Positions 43,654-52,335 of a DNA stretch of 64,000 bases are shown piece after piece. How positions within the stretch are numbered: the stretch's first letter is position 1; each line of letters begins with the position of its first letter. Made by a program: the position numbers and the translations under genes. The notes under the pieces are model-generated. The model did not search any database. It was not told where the DNA came from and was given only the letters and a program-made list of their open reading frames with translations. Source of the DNA: Flavobacterium agrisoli. GTDB lineage: Bacteria; Bacteroidota; Bacteroidia; Flavobacteriales; Flavobacteriaceae. The DNA lies in contig NZ_JAEHFV010000002.1 in the NCBI RefSeq assembly GCF_016522065.1, positions 124,001 through 188,000 on the forward strand, given 5' to 3'.

Positions 43654-46443
43654 TTATCTAAATAAATTTTTATCAAAAACCATTCTGATAGCATCAGCAT
43701 GACGGCGTTTTGCACGGGTATAACTACCGGCTGCCGGCGCTGAATATGCTTTTAACGAAGCCAATCTCCATTTTACAAAATCAAAATTCATCAACATAAA
43801 GCTGTAAGCACCCATGTTTTTAGGTTCTTCTTGCGCCCAAACATAATCATCAGCATTAGGATATTTTGCAATGATTTCTTTGATTTGCTCAGCAGGAAAT
43901 GGGAACAATTGCTCAACACGAACTACTGCTACATCATTACGACCGTTATTTTCTCTTTCGGCTACAATATCGTAATAGAATTTACCTGTACAGAAAACCA
44001 ATGTTTTCACACCTTTTTTATCTACAGTTGCATCGTCAATTGTTTCTTGGAAACTTCCGTTTACTAAGTCTTCCACTGGCGAAACACAACGCGGATCACG
44101 CAACAAACTTTTTGGAGAGAATACCACCAAAGGTTTGCGGAAGTTGGTTTTCATTTGTCTACGCAATAAGTGGAAGAAGTTAGCTGGTGTAGTACAATCA
44201 GCTACATACATATTGTGTCTTGCACAAAGTTGTAAATAACGCTCCATTCTAGCCGAAGAGTGTTCTGCTCCTTGCCCTTCGTATCCGTGAGGCAACAATA
44301 AAACGATACCATTTTGGTTGTTCCATTTATCTTCTCCACAAGAAATATATTGGTCAATCATGATTTGTGCACCGTTTGAGAAATCACCAAACTGCGCTTC
44401 CCAAATGGTTAAGGTTTTTGGACTTGCCAAAGCATATCCATAATCAAAACCTAATACTCCGTATTCGGAAAGGAATGAATTGAAAATATTAAACTTTCCT
44501 TTTTTGTTTTCAAGACTGTCAATAAGCACTACCTCTTCTTCAGAATCTTCTACTTTTACTACAGCATGACGGTGTGAAAAAGTTCCTCTCTCAACATCTT
44601 GTCCTGAAATACGAACATCAAATCCTTCTTGTAATAACGATCCGTAAGCTAAATGCTCGGCCATACCCCAATCTAAAAGATTAGTGTCGAAGAACATGGT
44701 TTTGCGGTCGTTAATTAATTTTTCAATTTTTTTGATGAATTTTTTATCCGAAGGCAAAGTTGAAATGGCTTTTGCCACTTGTGTTAATCCTTCTTTTGAA
44801 TAACTTGTATCAAATTTTTGCAACATGGTATCGTTACTCACCTGAGCAAAACCTTGCCATTCGTTTTGCATGAACGGCGTAATAATTGTTAAATCTTTTT
44901 TACGAGAAGCTTCTAAATTTTCTTCTAAAACCGCTTTATAAGATTCCTCTAAACCATTTACATAACTAGCGTCGATAACACCATCTGTCAATAATTTTTC
45001 AGCGTATAAATCTCTAGGATTTTTATGTTTTGCAATAATTTTATATAAAACCGGTTGCGTAAAACGAGGCTCATCTCCTTCGTTGTGACCGTATTTTCTA
45101 TAACCTAACAAGTCGATGAACACGTCACGTCCGTATTCCATGCGATAATCTAACGCAAACGACATGGCGTGAACAACAGCCTCTGCATCATCGGCATTTA
45201 CGTGCAATACAGGAGACAACGTTACTTTAGCCACATCGGTACAATATGTAGACGAACGAGCATCTAAATAATTGGTCGTAAAACCAACTTGGTTGTTAAT
45301 TACAATATGAATTGTTCCACCCGTTTTGTAACCATCTAACTGCGCCATTTGCACGATTTCATACAAAATACCTTGCCCCGCAATAGCAGCATCACCGTGA
45401 ACGGCAATTGGCAATACTTTTGAGAAATCATCTTCGAAATGACGATCTTGTTTCGCACGTGTGATTCCTTCGATAACCGCCCCTACCGTTTCTAAGTGCG
45501 AAGGGTTTGGTGCTAAATTGATGTTGATTTTTTTACCTGTAGCCGTTACTCTATCAGCAGTTAAACCCAAGTGGTATTTCACGTCACCGTCAAAATATTC
45601 TTGATCGTAATCTTTACCGTCAAATTCGCTAAAAATATCTTGAGTCGATTTGCCAAAAATGTTCGCTAAGACGTTCAAACGTCCGCGATGGGCCATACCC
45701 ATTACAAATTGCTCTACTCCTTTTTCGGCCGCTCTGTTAATTAACGTATCTAAAGCCGGAATAATACTTTCACCACCTTCTAACGAGAAACGTTTTTGAC
45801 CTACATATTTAGTATGTAAGAAATTTTCAAAAGAAACGGCTTCATTTAATTTATTTAAAATAGCCTTTTTCTCCTCTACAGAAAATTTAGGTTGGTTGGC
45901 GTTAACCGACAATTTATCTTGAATCCATTTTACTACATGCGGATTACGAATATACATATACTCTATACCGATGTGTTGGCAATACACCAATTCTAGATGA
46001 TTGATGATGTCTTGTAACGAACAAGGCGCCAAACCTACCACCTGTGCGGCATCAAAAACGGTTGCCAAATCGGCTGCTGACAAACCAAAGTTTTCGATAT
46101 CCAGAGTAGGCGATGATTTTCTTCGGTCGCGTACCGGGTTGGTTTTAGTAAACAAATGCCCTCGAGTACGGTATCCGTCTATAAGTTTTAAAACATTAAA
46201 TTCTTTTTGCAATTTTTCAGAAACCAAACTGCAATCTGCTGGTGCATTGGCTGCATACTCTGCCATTTGTTGAGCAGGAGCCTGATTTTCGTATTCTTCC
46301 CCGTAAGTGGTCATTCCAAAATCGAAACCTTGAAAAAAACTTCTCCAGCTTGGCTCTACGCTATCAGGATTTTCTGTATATTGATCGTATAATTGAGCAA
46401 AAAACTCGGTATGTGCCGCATTTAAAAATGAAAACCTATCCAT
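43654..46443 (-). CDS. sucA: 2-oxoglutarate dehydrogenase E1 component
   Basis: A 929-residue thiamine-diphosphate enzyme that decarboxylates 2-oxoglutarate and passes the succinyl group to SucB. GMAHRGRLNVLANIFGK, HGDAAIAGQG and the TPP motif region GDAAIAGQGILYE to NNQVGFTT are clear. The frame is open to 46485, but the -7 box at 46483-46490 forbids that start; ATG at 46441-46443 (MDRFSFLNAAHTEF) has the right N-terminus. It is the first gene of sucAB. Confidence 0.97.
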   Translation of the reverse strand: MDRFSFLNAAHTEFFAQLYDQYTENPDSVEPSWRSFFQGFDFGMTTYGEEYENQAPAQQMAEYAANAPADCSLVSEKLQKEFNVLKLIDGYRTRGHLFTKTNPVRDRRKSSPTLDIENFGLSAADLATVFDAAQVVGLAPCSLQDIINHLELVYCQHIGIEYMYIRNPHVVKWIQDKLSVNANQPKFSVEEKKAILNKLNEAVSFENFLHTKYVGQKRFSLEGGESIIPALDTLINRAAEKGVEQFVMGMAHRGRLNVLANIFGKSTQDIFSEFDGKDYDQEYFDGDVKYHLGLTADRVTATGKKININLAPNPSHLETVGAVIEGITRAKQDRHFEDDFSKVLPIAVHGDAAIAGQGILYEIVQMAQLDGYKTGGTIHIVINNQVGFTTNYLDARSSTYCTDVAKVTLSPVLHVNADDAEAVVHAMSFALDYRMEYGRDVFIDLLGYRKYGHNEGDEPRFTQPVLYKIIAKHKNPRDLYAEKLLTDGVIDASYVNGLEESYKAVLEENLEASRKKDLTIITPFMQNEWQGFAQVSNDTMLQKFDTSYSKEGLTQVAKAISTLPSDKKFIKKIEKLINDRKTMFFDTNLLDWGMAEHLAYGSLLQEGFDVRISGQDVERGTFSHRHAVVKVEDSEEEVVLIDSLENKKGKFNIFNSFLSEYGVLGFDYGYALASPKTLTIWEAQFGDFSNGAQIMIDQYISCGEDKWNNQNGIVLLLPHGYEGQGAEHSSARMERYLQLCARHNMYVADCTTPANFFHLLRRQMKTNFRKPLVVFSPKSLLRDPRCVSPVEDLVNGSFQETIDDATVDKKGVKTLVFCTGKFYYDIVAERENNGRNDVAVVRVEQLFPFPAEQIKEIIAKYPNADDYVWAQEEPKNMGAYSFMLMNFDFVKWRLASLKAYSAPAAGSYTRAKRRHADAIRMVFDKNLFR

Positions 46444-46482
46444 AATATTGAAGTGAATGTACTTTTTGTTAAAATAGTTTGG

Positions 46483-46490
46483 CAAAAGTA
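46483..46490 (-). promoter_or_regulatory. -7 box of sucAB
   Basis: TACTTTTG on the minus strand, 39 bases before the chosen ATG. It decides the sucA start. Confidence 0.55.
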
Positions 46491-46562
46491 CAATAATCCC
46501 GTTTATTAAAACCTTTTTTTTAAGTACTTTTACGTAAAAATTTGTTAAAAAATTCCTCTCTT

Positions 46563-47108
46563 ATGAATAAACATCAACCCTCAATCGTTTTCCTATATAT
46601 TTTTAGCATTACTTTTCTGCTTTTTGCAGAAAATTCCAATGCACAGCAATCAATGTATAATACTACACCAACTACTTCCTTTTGGGACAAAGTGCAATTT
46701 GGAGGCGGTTTGGGTTTAAACTTTGGTTCCGGATATACGGATATAGCTGTTTCGCCTAGTGCCATTTACAATATAAATCCTGTGGTGGCCGTTGGAGCAA
46801 GTTTATTATTTGGTTATGTAAATACCGATTCTTATCACTCTATTTATTATGGAGGAAGTGTGATTGGATTGGTTAATCCGATTCCGCAATTGCAACTTTC
46901 GGCCGAATTAGAACAAACACGCTTTAACACCGATTACAACTGGGATGGCGGGAATTTTTCGGATAATTATTGGAACACAGCACTCTATTTAGGCGCTGGA
47001 TTTAGAACAAAAAATGTTACGATTGGTATTCGCTACGATGTTTTATACGATAAAAACAAAAGCATTTACGCCGAACCTTATATGCCTTTTGTGAGGGTAT
47101 ATTTTTAG
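46563..47108 (+). CDS. Outer membrane beta-barrel protein
   Basis: A 181-residue exported protein. The ATG at 46563 (MNKHQPSIVFLYIFS) starts the signal peptide that ends at SNAQQ; the seven upstream codons of the longer frame are dispensable, and a TACTTTTA box lies at 46525-46532. The mature part has alternating strands (GGGLGLNFGSGYTDIAVSP, GASLLFGYVN, YLGAGFRTKNVTIGIRYDVLYD) that fit a small barrel. No family assigned beyond that. Divergent from sucA. Confidence 0.8.
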   Translation: MNKHQPSIVFLYIFSITFLLFAENSNAQQSMYNTTPTTSFWDKVQFGGGLGLNFGSGYTDIAVSPSAIYNINPVVAVGASLLFGYVNTDSYHSIYYGGSVIGLVNPIPQLQLSAELEQTRFNTDYNWDGGNFSDNYWNTALYLGAGFRTKNVTIGIRYDVLYDKNKSIYAEPYMPFVRVYF

Positions 47109-47177
47109 GAGTGACAACAAAGACTAGATAATCCAACTTTCAATATAAACTTTTAACTTTTTTTAAACTTTAGTGTC

Positions 47178-47555
47178 CTAGCTAAAATTCTTCCTAAACC
47201 ACACTTTTTGCCATTCCCTTTTTAAAATCAAAAAAGAAACTTGTTCGGCTAGTTGCATTAAATCGGAACCGTCGAGTTTTTTAATTTCGGCTTCGGAGAC
47301 ATCAATAATGTATAGCAAATTGAGATATTCGGCAAATTTATACTGAATCAATCGGTAGATTTTTTCGTGTAGTTGTATTTTCAAATCCGTTGGACTAATG
47401 GCAATCGGAAAATCAACCCCTTCATTAGCCAAGTTAAAATCTTTGTTGAGTTGCGCTACCAGTTTAACGTACAAATCCAGGCTTTGAGCTTCCTGAAATA
47501 AAACTTCGGTATTTTGAGGGGCTACAAACATATTTTTCTTTTTCTTGAACGCCAA
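47178..47555 (-). CDS. Hypothetical protein downstream of polyprenyl synthetase
   Basis: A 125-residue soluble, mostly helical protein that I do not recognise. It starts basic (MAFKKKKNMF) and has a Leu/Ile-rich central helix (LHEKIYRLIQYKFAEYLNLL) and a C-terminal WQKVWFRKNF. The start is adjacent to the stop of the polyprenyl synthetase gene with no spacer, so both are cotranscribed and a linked role is possible but unproven. Confidence 0.7.
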   Translation of the reverse strand: MAFKKKKNMFVAPQNTEVLFQEAQSLDLYVKLVAQLNKDFNLANEGVDFPIAISPTDLKIQLHEKIYRLIQYKFAEYLNLLYIIDVSEAEIKKLDGSDLMQLAEQVSFLILKREWQKVWFRKNFS

Positions 47556-48530
47556 TTACACTTTACGCTTCATCAAATTTTTCCCAAACTCCATTAAAAC
47601 CTGTTTTTTATCCGATGCAATATTCATTTTTTCGAGGGTTTCAAATGCTTTCAACGTATACCTTTCAATAGCTTGCTGTGTCATCTGAGCTGCTCCAGAT
47701 TCTTGAAATATCGATTTTACCACCGCAATTTTTTCGTCGTTATCTTCAAACTGAACGTTAAACAATTCTTTTAATTGCAGCTGCTGATCCGGCTTGGCAT
47801 GTGCAATTGCTTTGAGGTACAAATAGGTTTTTTTATTTTCCATAATATCTCCCCCCACTTGTTTTCCGAAGGTTTTGGGATCACCAAAAGCATCTAAAAA
47901 ATCATCTTGAAGCTGAAAAGCCAATCCTAAATTAAGCCCAAATTCGTAAATCAAGTCCGCATTTTCCGCAGTTGTTTCGGCCACTATCGCGCCCATTTTG
48001 AGTGCTGCCGCCACCAAAACAGCCGTTTTAAATTCGATCATTTTTAAATATTCTTCGATGGTAACGTCGTTTCGGGTTTCAAAATCGACATCCCATTGCT
48101 GGCCTTCGCATACTTCTAATGCCGTTTTGCTAAAAAGTTTGGCCAAATCCCGAAATATATTCGGTTCGTATTGTTCAAAATATTGATAGGCTAAAATGAG
48201 CATAGCATCGCCAGAAAGAATTCCGGTATTCAAATCCCATTTTTCATGCACCGTTTGGTTGCCTCTTCGCAACGGAGCATCATCCATAATATCATCATGC
48301 ACCAACGAAAAGTTATGAAAAACCTCGACTGCCATAGCGGCTGCTAGTCCTTTTTTATAATCCGCATCAAAAACTTCGGTTGCCATTAAGGTTAAAACCG
48401 GACGCATTCTTTTGCCTCCCAAATTCAAAATATAGTCAATGGGTTTGTATAAATTTTGAGGTTCTTTGGCTATAATTTGGGCATTCAAAAAGGCTATAAA
48501 CGAATCCTGATACTGAGAAATAGTGTGCAT
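47556..48530 (-). CDS. Trans-isoprenyl diphosphate synthase
   Basis: A 324-residue polyprenyl synthetase. The first Asp-rich motif is LVHDDIMDDAPLRRG, the second is FQLQDDFLDAFGD, and GGKRMRP near residue 38 binds diphosphate. It joins isopentenyl diphosphate units; chain length (farnesyl, geranylgeranyl or longer) cannot be assigned by eye. A full promoter (TTG, 22 bases, TATATTTG) precedes it at 48555-48587. Confidence 0.93.
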   Translation of the reverse strand: MHTISQYQDSFIAFLNAQIIAKEPQNLYKPIDYILNLGGKRMRPVLTLMATEVFDADYKKGLAAAMAVEVFHNFSLVHDDIMDDAPLRRGNQTVHEKWDLNTGILSGDAMLILAYQYFEQYEPNIFRDLAKLFSKTALEVCEGQQWDVDFETRNDVTIEEYLKMIEFKTAVLVAAALKMGAIVAETTAENADLIYEFGLNLGLAFQLQDDFLDAFGDPKTFGKQVGGDIMENKKTYLYLKAIAHAKPDQQLQLKELFNVQFEDNDEKIAVVKSIFQESGAAQMTQQAIERYTLKAFETLEKMNIASDKKQVLMEFGKNLMKRKV

Positions 48531-48554
48531 GAACTATAATTTTATTTAGGCGTT

Positions 48555-48587
48555 CAAATATACAATTTGAATCTAAAAGTTACCCAA
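48555..48587 (-). promoter_or_regulatory. Promoter of the polyprenyl synthetase gene
   Basis: On the minus strand TTG (48585-48587) is followed after 22 bases by TATATTTG (48555-48562). Confidence 0.65.
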
Positions 48588-48609
48588 AATTTTAAATTTA
48601 AAAAAACAT

Positions 48610-48649
48610 GGAAACTTTTTTGGTTTTTAAAGTTTCCTGTCTAAATTTG
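48610..48649 (+). promoter_or_regulatory. Promoter with palindromic operator, yceI/efflux operon
   Basis: TTG (48620-48622), 19 bases, then TAAATTTG (48642-48649). A perfect 9-base inverted repeat, GGAAACTTT at 48610-48618 and AAAGTTTCC at 48629-48637, spans the -33 element. A second TAAATTTG lies at 48657-48664. The TetR regulator encoded downstream is the likely binder. Confidence 0.65.
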
Positions 48650-48719
48650 CAGCGTTTAAATTTGTAATGGCACATAGCACACTAAACAAATGAAAACTTT
48701 AATTTATAACACATAGTTT

Positions 48720-49241
48720 ATGAAAACAAAATGGACTATTAATGCCTCGCAGTCGGATGTATTGTTGAAGAGCCGACACACCACCATTGGGTTTATGGGT
48801 GGTAACGAAACTAATTTTGACGGGTTTGTTAACCTGAACGGGAATGACATTGAAGATGCTTCGCTGTCTTTTTCGATGACGCTAAACGATTTGCTTCAAA
48901 TGGATCAAAGTGATAAAAATTTTCAACAGTTATTGCATCATTACAACACTACCGAAGTTCCGGTGTTGACCTTTAAGTCGACATCGTTTCAAAAAATCAA
49001 CAAAAACATCAATTTTTTTAAAGGCGCTTTAACCATTAAAGACGTGACCAAAGTGGTTGAATTGCAAGCAGAATATATTGATGCTGACTTGTATAATGGA
49101 ACGCAAAAAGTAGCTTTTGAAATTACGGGCAATATCAATCGAAAAGATTTTGGTTTGCAGGATAATGTTTTAAAACAAAAAAATGGGTTTACCCTTGGAA
49201 AAGACATTGACTTTATCGGGAATTTCGAATTTAAGATGTAA
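48720..49241 (+). CDS. YceI family protein
   Basis: A 173-residue YceI/lipocalin-like protein. WTINASQSDVLLKSRHTTIGFMGG, the FDGFVNLNGND strand and FKGALTIKDVTKVVELQAEY match the family, which binds long polyisoprenoid or lipid chains in a barrel. Unlike most family members it has no signal peptide, so it seems cytoplasmic. It is the leading gene before TetR and the RND pump, and lies opposite a polyprenyl synthetase, which fits isoprenoid handling by inference. Confidence 0.85.
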   Translation: MKTKWTINASQSDVLLKSRHTTIGFMGGNETNFDGFVNLNGNDIEDASLSFSMTLNDLLQMDQSDKNFQQLLHHYNTTEVPVLTFKSTSFQKINKNINFFKGALTIKDVTKVVELQAEYIDADLYNGTQKVAFEITGNINRKDFGLQDNVLKQKNGFTLGKDIDFIGNFEFKM

Positions 49242-49293
49242 ATCACTGATTGTTAAAAACATACAAGCAAGTATCCGAATGGTTATTTATAAT

Positions 49294-49301
49294 TAAATTT
49301 G
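49294..49301 (+). promoter_or_regulatory. Possible secondary -7 box before tetR
   Basis: TAAATTTG, 19 bases before the TetR ATG, without a clear -33 TTG. It could give the efflux genes a second start independent of yceI. Confidence 0.35.
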
Positions 49302-49320
49302 AGCGGTTTTCTCACCTATT

Positions 49321-49929
49321 ATGAAAGATAAAATAATTGAAAAGGCAAGTGAACTCTTTTTAAAACTAGGTTTTAAAAGTGTTACCATGGATGATATTGC
49401 GTGCGAAATGTGTATTTCGAAAAAAACGATTTACAAATATTTTTGCAACAAAGAAATTTTAATCGAAGAAAGCACTCGCATGGTGCACGAACAAGTAACG
49501 GAAATCATCAACTCCATTGTAGCGAAGAATTATAACGCGATAAAAGAAAATTTTGAAATCAGACAAATGTTCAAAGAGACGTTTCAATCAACGGATGCTT
49601 CGCCTTTGTACCAACTCAAAAAACACTATCCCGATATTTACCGCAGAATTTTAGACTTGGAAATAAAGGAGTGTAAAACTTGCTTCGAAAACAACATTTC
49701 TAAAGGAATTTCAGAAGGTTTATATCGCGAAAACATCGAAATTGAACATTATGCCGACTTTTATTATGCCTTGGTTTTTAACATCAACGAAAATACCAAA
49801 TCGGAAAACGAAGCTCGAAAAATAGAATTATTAGCCTTAGAATACCACACCCGAGCCATGGCTACTCAAACCGGAATACAAGAACTAGAAAAACAATTAA
49901 ACATTATTTTGCAACAAGAGAATTTATGA
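49321..49929 (+). CDS. TetR-family repressor
   Basis: A 202-residue regulator. The N-terminal helix-turn-helix is clear (IIEKASELFLKLGFKSVTMD, then IACEMCISKKTIYKYFCNKE); the C-terminal ligand domain is variable. It overlaps the next gene by 4 bases (ATGA) and likely represses the whole efflux operon through the palindrome at 48610-48637. The ligand is unknown. Confidence 0.93.
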   Translation: MKDKIIEKASELFLKLGFKSVTMDDIACEMCISKKTIYKYFCNKEILIEESTRMVHEQVTEIINSIVAKNYNAIKENFEIRQMFKETFQSTDASPLYQLKKHYPDIYRRILDLEIKECKTCFENNISKGISEGLYRENIEIEHYADFYYALVFNINENTKSENEARKIELLALEYHTRAMATQTGIQELEKQLNIILQQENL

Positions 49930-51266
49930 AAAATGTACTAACCCTGCTTCTGCTTGCCATTGGAATCACGGCCACTGCCCAAGAAGCGAAAGTGCTTACT
50001 TTAAAAGATGCGATACAGTATGCACTTGAAAACAAAGCCGAAGCTGTTAAAGCAAAATTACAGGTAGAGAATAGCGAATATAAAATACAGGAAATTCGCG
50101 CTATGGCCTTACCACAAATTGCTGCCAATGGTAATTTAACCTACAATCCCATTTTACAAACCCAAGTAATTGATGGAGCCGGATTTGGACAACCTGGCAC
50201 TACTATTCAAGCCGTTTTTGGACAAAAATGGACCTCAACTGCGGGAGTAAACTTAAACCAAAATATTTTTAATCAAGCTATTTTTACTGGTTTAAGAGCC
50301 GCACAAACCACACGCGAATTTTATCAAGTTAACAAAGATTTGACTGATGAGCAAGTAATTGAAAAAGTAGCCAGCAACTTTTACTCGGTTCACGTGCAAC
50401 GTTTGCGTTTGCATCTTTTGGATAGCAATTATGTAAACACTGCTAAAGTTCTTGATATTATTAAAGGACAATATGATAATGGATTGGCTAAAAAAATTGA
50501 TTTAGATCGTACAACAGTAAAACTATCGAACATTGATGCACAACGCCAGCAAGTTTTAAACAGTTTGCAGTTGCAAGAAAATACCTTGAAGTTTTTTATC
50601 GGAATGCCTATTGCTACCGAAATTATTATTCCGCAGCGCGAATTTGAAGTAACGCCGCTAAACCTTTCGGAAATTCCGAATATGAAAACGCGAAACGAAT
50701 ATATGGTAGTAAAAAAACAAGAGGAATTACTGGTTTTTAATAAAAAATCCATTGAAGCCGAATATTACCCAACTTTATCGCTAAATGCCGGATATAATTT
50801 TATTGGTCAAGGTCCCGAATTTCCTTGGTTTGCTAGACCCGATAAAGGAGTATACTGGTCGGATTTCTCGGCAATTGGCTTGAACCTGAATGTACCTATT
50901 TTCACCGGATTCGGAACACGTGCTCGAGTACGCCAAGCCGATATTGAAATTAGAACAGCACAACAAGATTTAATTGATACCGAATTGGCCTTGGATTTGG
51001 ATTATAAAAATGCCTTGGTTCGAATTGAAAATAGTTTGAGTACTATCAAATCACAAGAAGAAAATAGAGTCTTGGCAGATGCCATTATGAGAGATACCAA
51101 GAACAATTATATGCAAGGTTTGGCTTCGTTAACCGATTTATTAGATGCACAAAATGCCTATATCGAAGCCGAAAACAATTACACCTCTGCCATTTTAGAA
51201 TACAAATTAGCCGAAGTACAACTAATAAAATCAAAAGGAGAACTTAAAACATTAATAAATAACTAA
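49926..51266 (+). CDS. TolC-family outer membrane efflux channel
   Basis: A 446-residue exported channel. Signal peptide KNVLTLLLLAIGITATAQ, then two TolC-type repeats rich in coiled-coil helices (LTLKDAIQYALENKAEAVKAKLQVENSEYK-type start; FTGFGTRARVRQADIEIRTAQ later; GLASLTDLLDAQNAYIEAENNYTSAI near the end). It provides the exit duct for the pump encoded downstream. Overlap with tetR shows coupled translation. Confidence 0.95.
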   Translation: MKNVLTLLLLAIGITATAQEAKVLTLKDAIQYALENKAEAVKAKLQVENSEYKIQEIRAMALPQIAANGNLTYNPILQTQVIDGAGFGQPGTTIQAVFGQKWTSTAGVNLNQNIFNQAIFTGLRAAQTTREFYQVNKDLTDEQVIEKVASNFYSVHVQRLRLHLLDSNYVNTAKVLDIIKGQYDNGLAKKIDLDRTTVKLSNIDAQRQQVLNSLQLQENTLKFFIGMPIATEIIIPQREFEVTPLNLSEIPNMKTRNEYMVVKKQEELLVFNKKSIEAEYYPTLSLNAGYNFIGQGPEFPWFARPDKGVYWSDFSAIGLNLNVPIFTGFGTRARVRQADIEIRTAQQDLIDTELALDLDYKNALVRIENSLSTIKSQEENRVLADAIMRDTKNNYMQGLASLTDLLDAQNAYIEAENNYTSAILEYKLAEVQLIKSKGELKTLINN

Positions 51267-51267
51267 G

Positions 51268-52329
51268 ATGAAAAAAAATTTAATATATATTATTGTGGCT
51301 GCCGCTTTGGTAGGTTTAGCAGGATATAAAATTGTAAGTAATAAAGAAAAACAACAGCAAGAAGTTGCCGAAGTTGCCAAACAAGTAGATAAAATTAACG
51401 TAAATGTTATCACTGTTACTCCAGAGGATATCAATACCGATTATTCGGCTAACGGAACCTTTTTACCAAAGCAAGAAATGAACCAAGCGTCTGAAATTTC
51501 GGGACGTATTGTGAGCGTGATGATAAAAGAAGGCTCTAAAGTTTCGGCCGGACAAACCTTAGCCACCATCAAAAGAGATGCTATTGATGTTGATGTTACT
51601 CAGGCTCAAAATAATTTGCAAAACGCCATTACTACCAACCAGCGTTTTGAAAATGCCTATAAAACAGGAGGTGTTACCAAACAACAATTAGATGACTCAA
51701 GATTACAATTAAAAAATGCAGAAGCTGCCGTAAAATCGCAAAGTGTTAGAGTAAATGACACGCGAATCAAAGCGGGAATCAGCGGTACTATTAACAAAAA
51801 AATGGTGGAACCCGGAATGGTTGTTGCTCCAGGAACGCCTTTGTTTGAAATCGTGAACATCAATACCCTTAAACTTTCGGTTTTAGTTGATGAAAGTCAA
51901 ATTGGTAAAATTGCATTGGGACAACGAGTTAACATCAGTGTAAATGTATTACCTGATGAAGCTTTAAGCGGAAAAATCACTTTCATTGCTCCTAAAAGTG
52001 ATGAGTCCTTAAATTTCCCAGTTGAAGTTGAAGTGCAAAATAAAGGAAATTTAAAAGCGGGTATGTACGCTACAGCTGTTTTCAAAACCAATAATGGTGC
52101 TGAGACTAAAAACATGCTTACCGTACCAGCAACTGCTTTTGTAAACGGAGTAAGTTCAGGACAATTATTTGTAGTAAACAACGGAACTGCCAATTTAATA
52201 AAAGTACAAACCGGAAAAGTGTACGGAGACAAAGTTCAAATTTTAAGCGGACTTGATGAAGGACAACAAGTGGTCACTTCAGGTCAAATCAATTTAGAAA
52301 ACGGTTCTAAAATCAACATCATAAAGTAA
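51268..52329 (+). CDS. RND periplasmic adaptor (membrane fusion protein)
   Basis: A 353-residue MFP of the AcrA/MexE type. A single N-terminal TM anchor (LIYIIVAAALVGLAGYKIV), the barrel-sandwich hybrid (SGRIVSVMIKEGSKVSAGQTLATI), a short alpha-hairpin, the second lipoyl half (AGISGTINKKMVEPGMVVAPG) and a beta-barrel domain are visible. It bridges the RND pump and the TolC protein. It starts 1 base after the TolC stop. Confidence 0.95.
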   Translation: MKKNLIYIIVAAALVGLAGYKIVSNKEKQQQEVAEVAKQVDKINVNVITVTPEDINTDYSANGTFLPKQEMNQASEISGRIVSVMIKEGSKVSAGQTLATIKRDAIDVDVTQAQNNLQNAITTNQRFENAYKTGGVTKQQLDDSRLQLKNAEAAVKSQSVRVNDTRIKAGISGTINKKMVEPGMVVAPGTPLFEIVNINTLKLSVLVDESQIGKIALGQRVNISVNVLPDEALSGKITFIAPKSDESLNFPVEVEVQNKGNLKAGMYATAVFKTNNGAETKNMLTVPATAFVNGVSSGQLFVVNNGTANLIKVQTGKVYGDKVQILSGLDEGQQVVTSGQINLENGSKINIIK

Positions 52330-52335
52330 CAAAAA

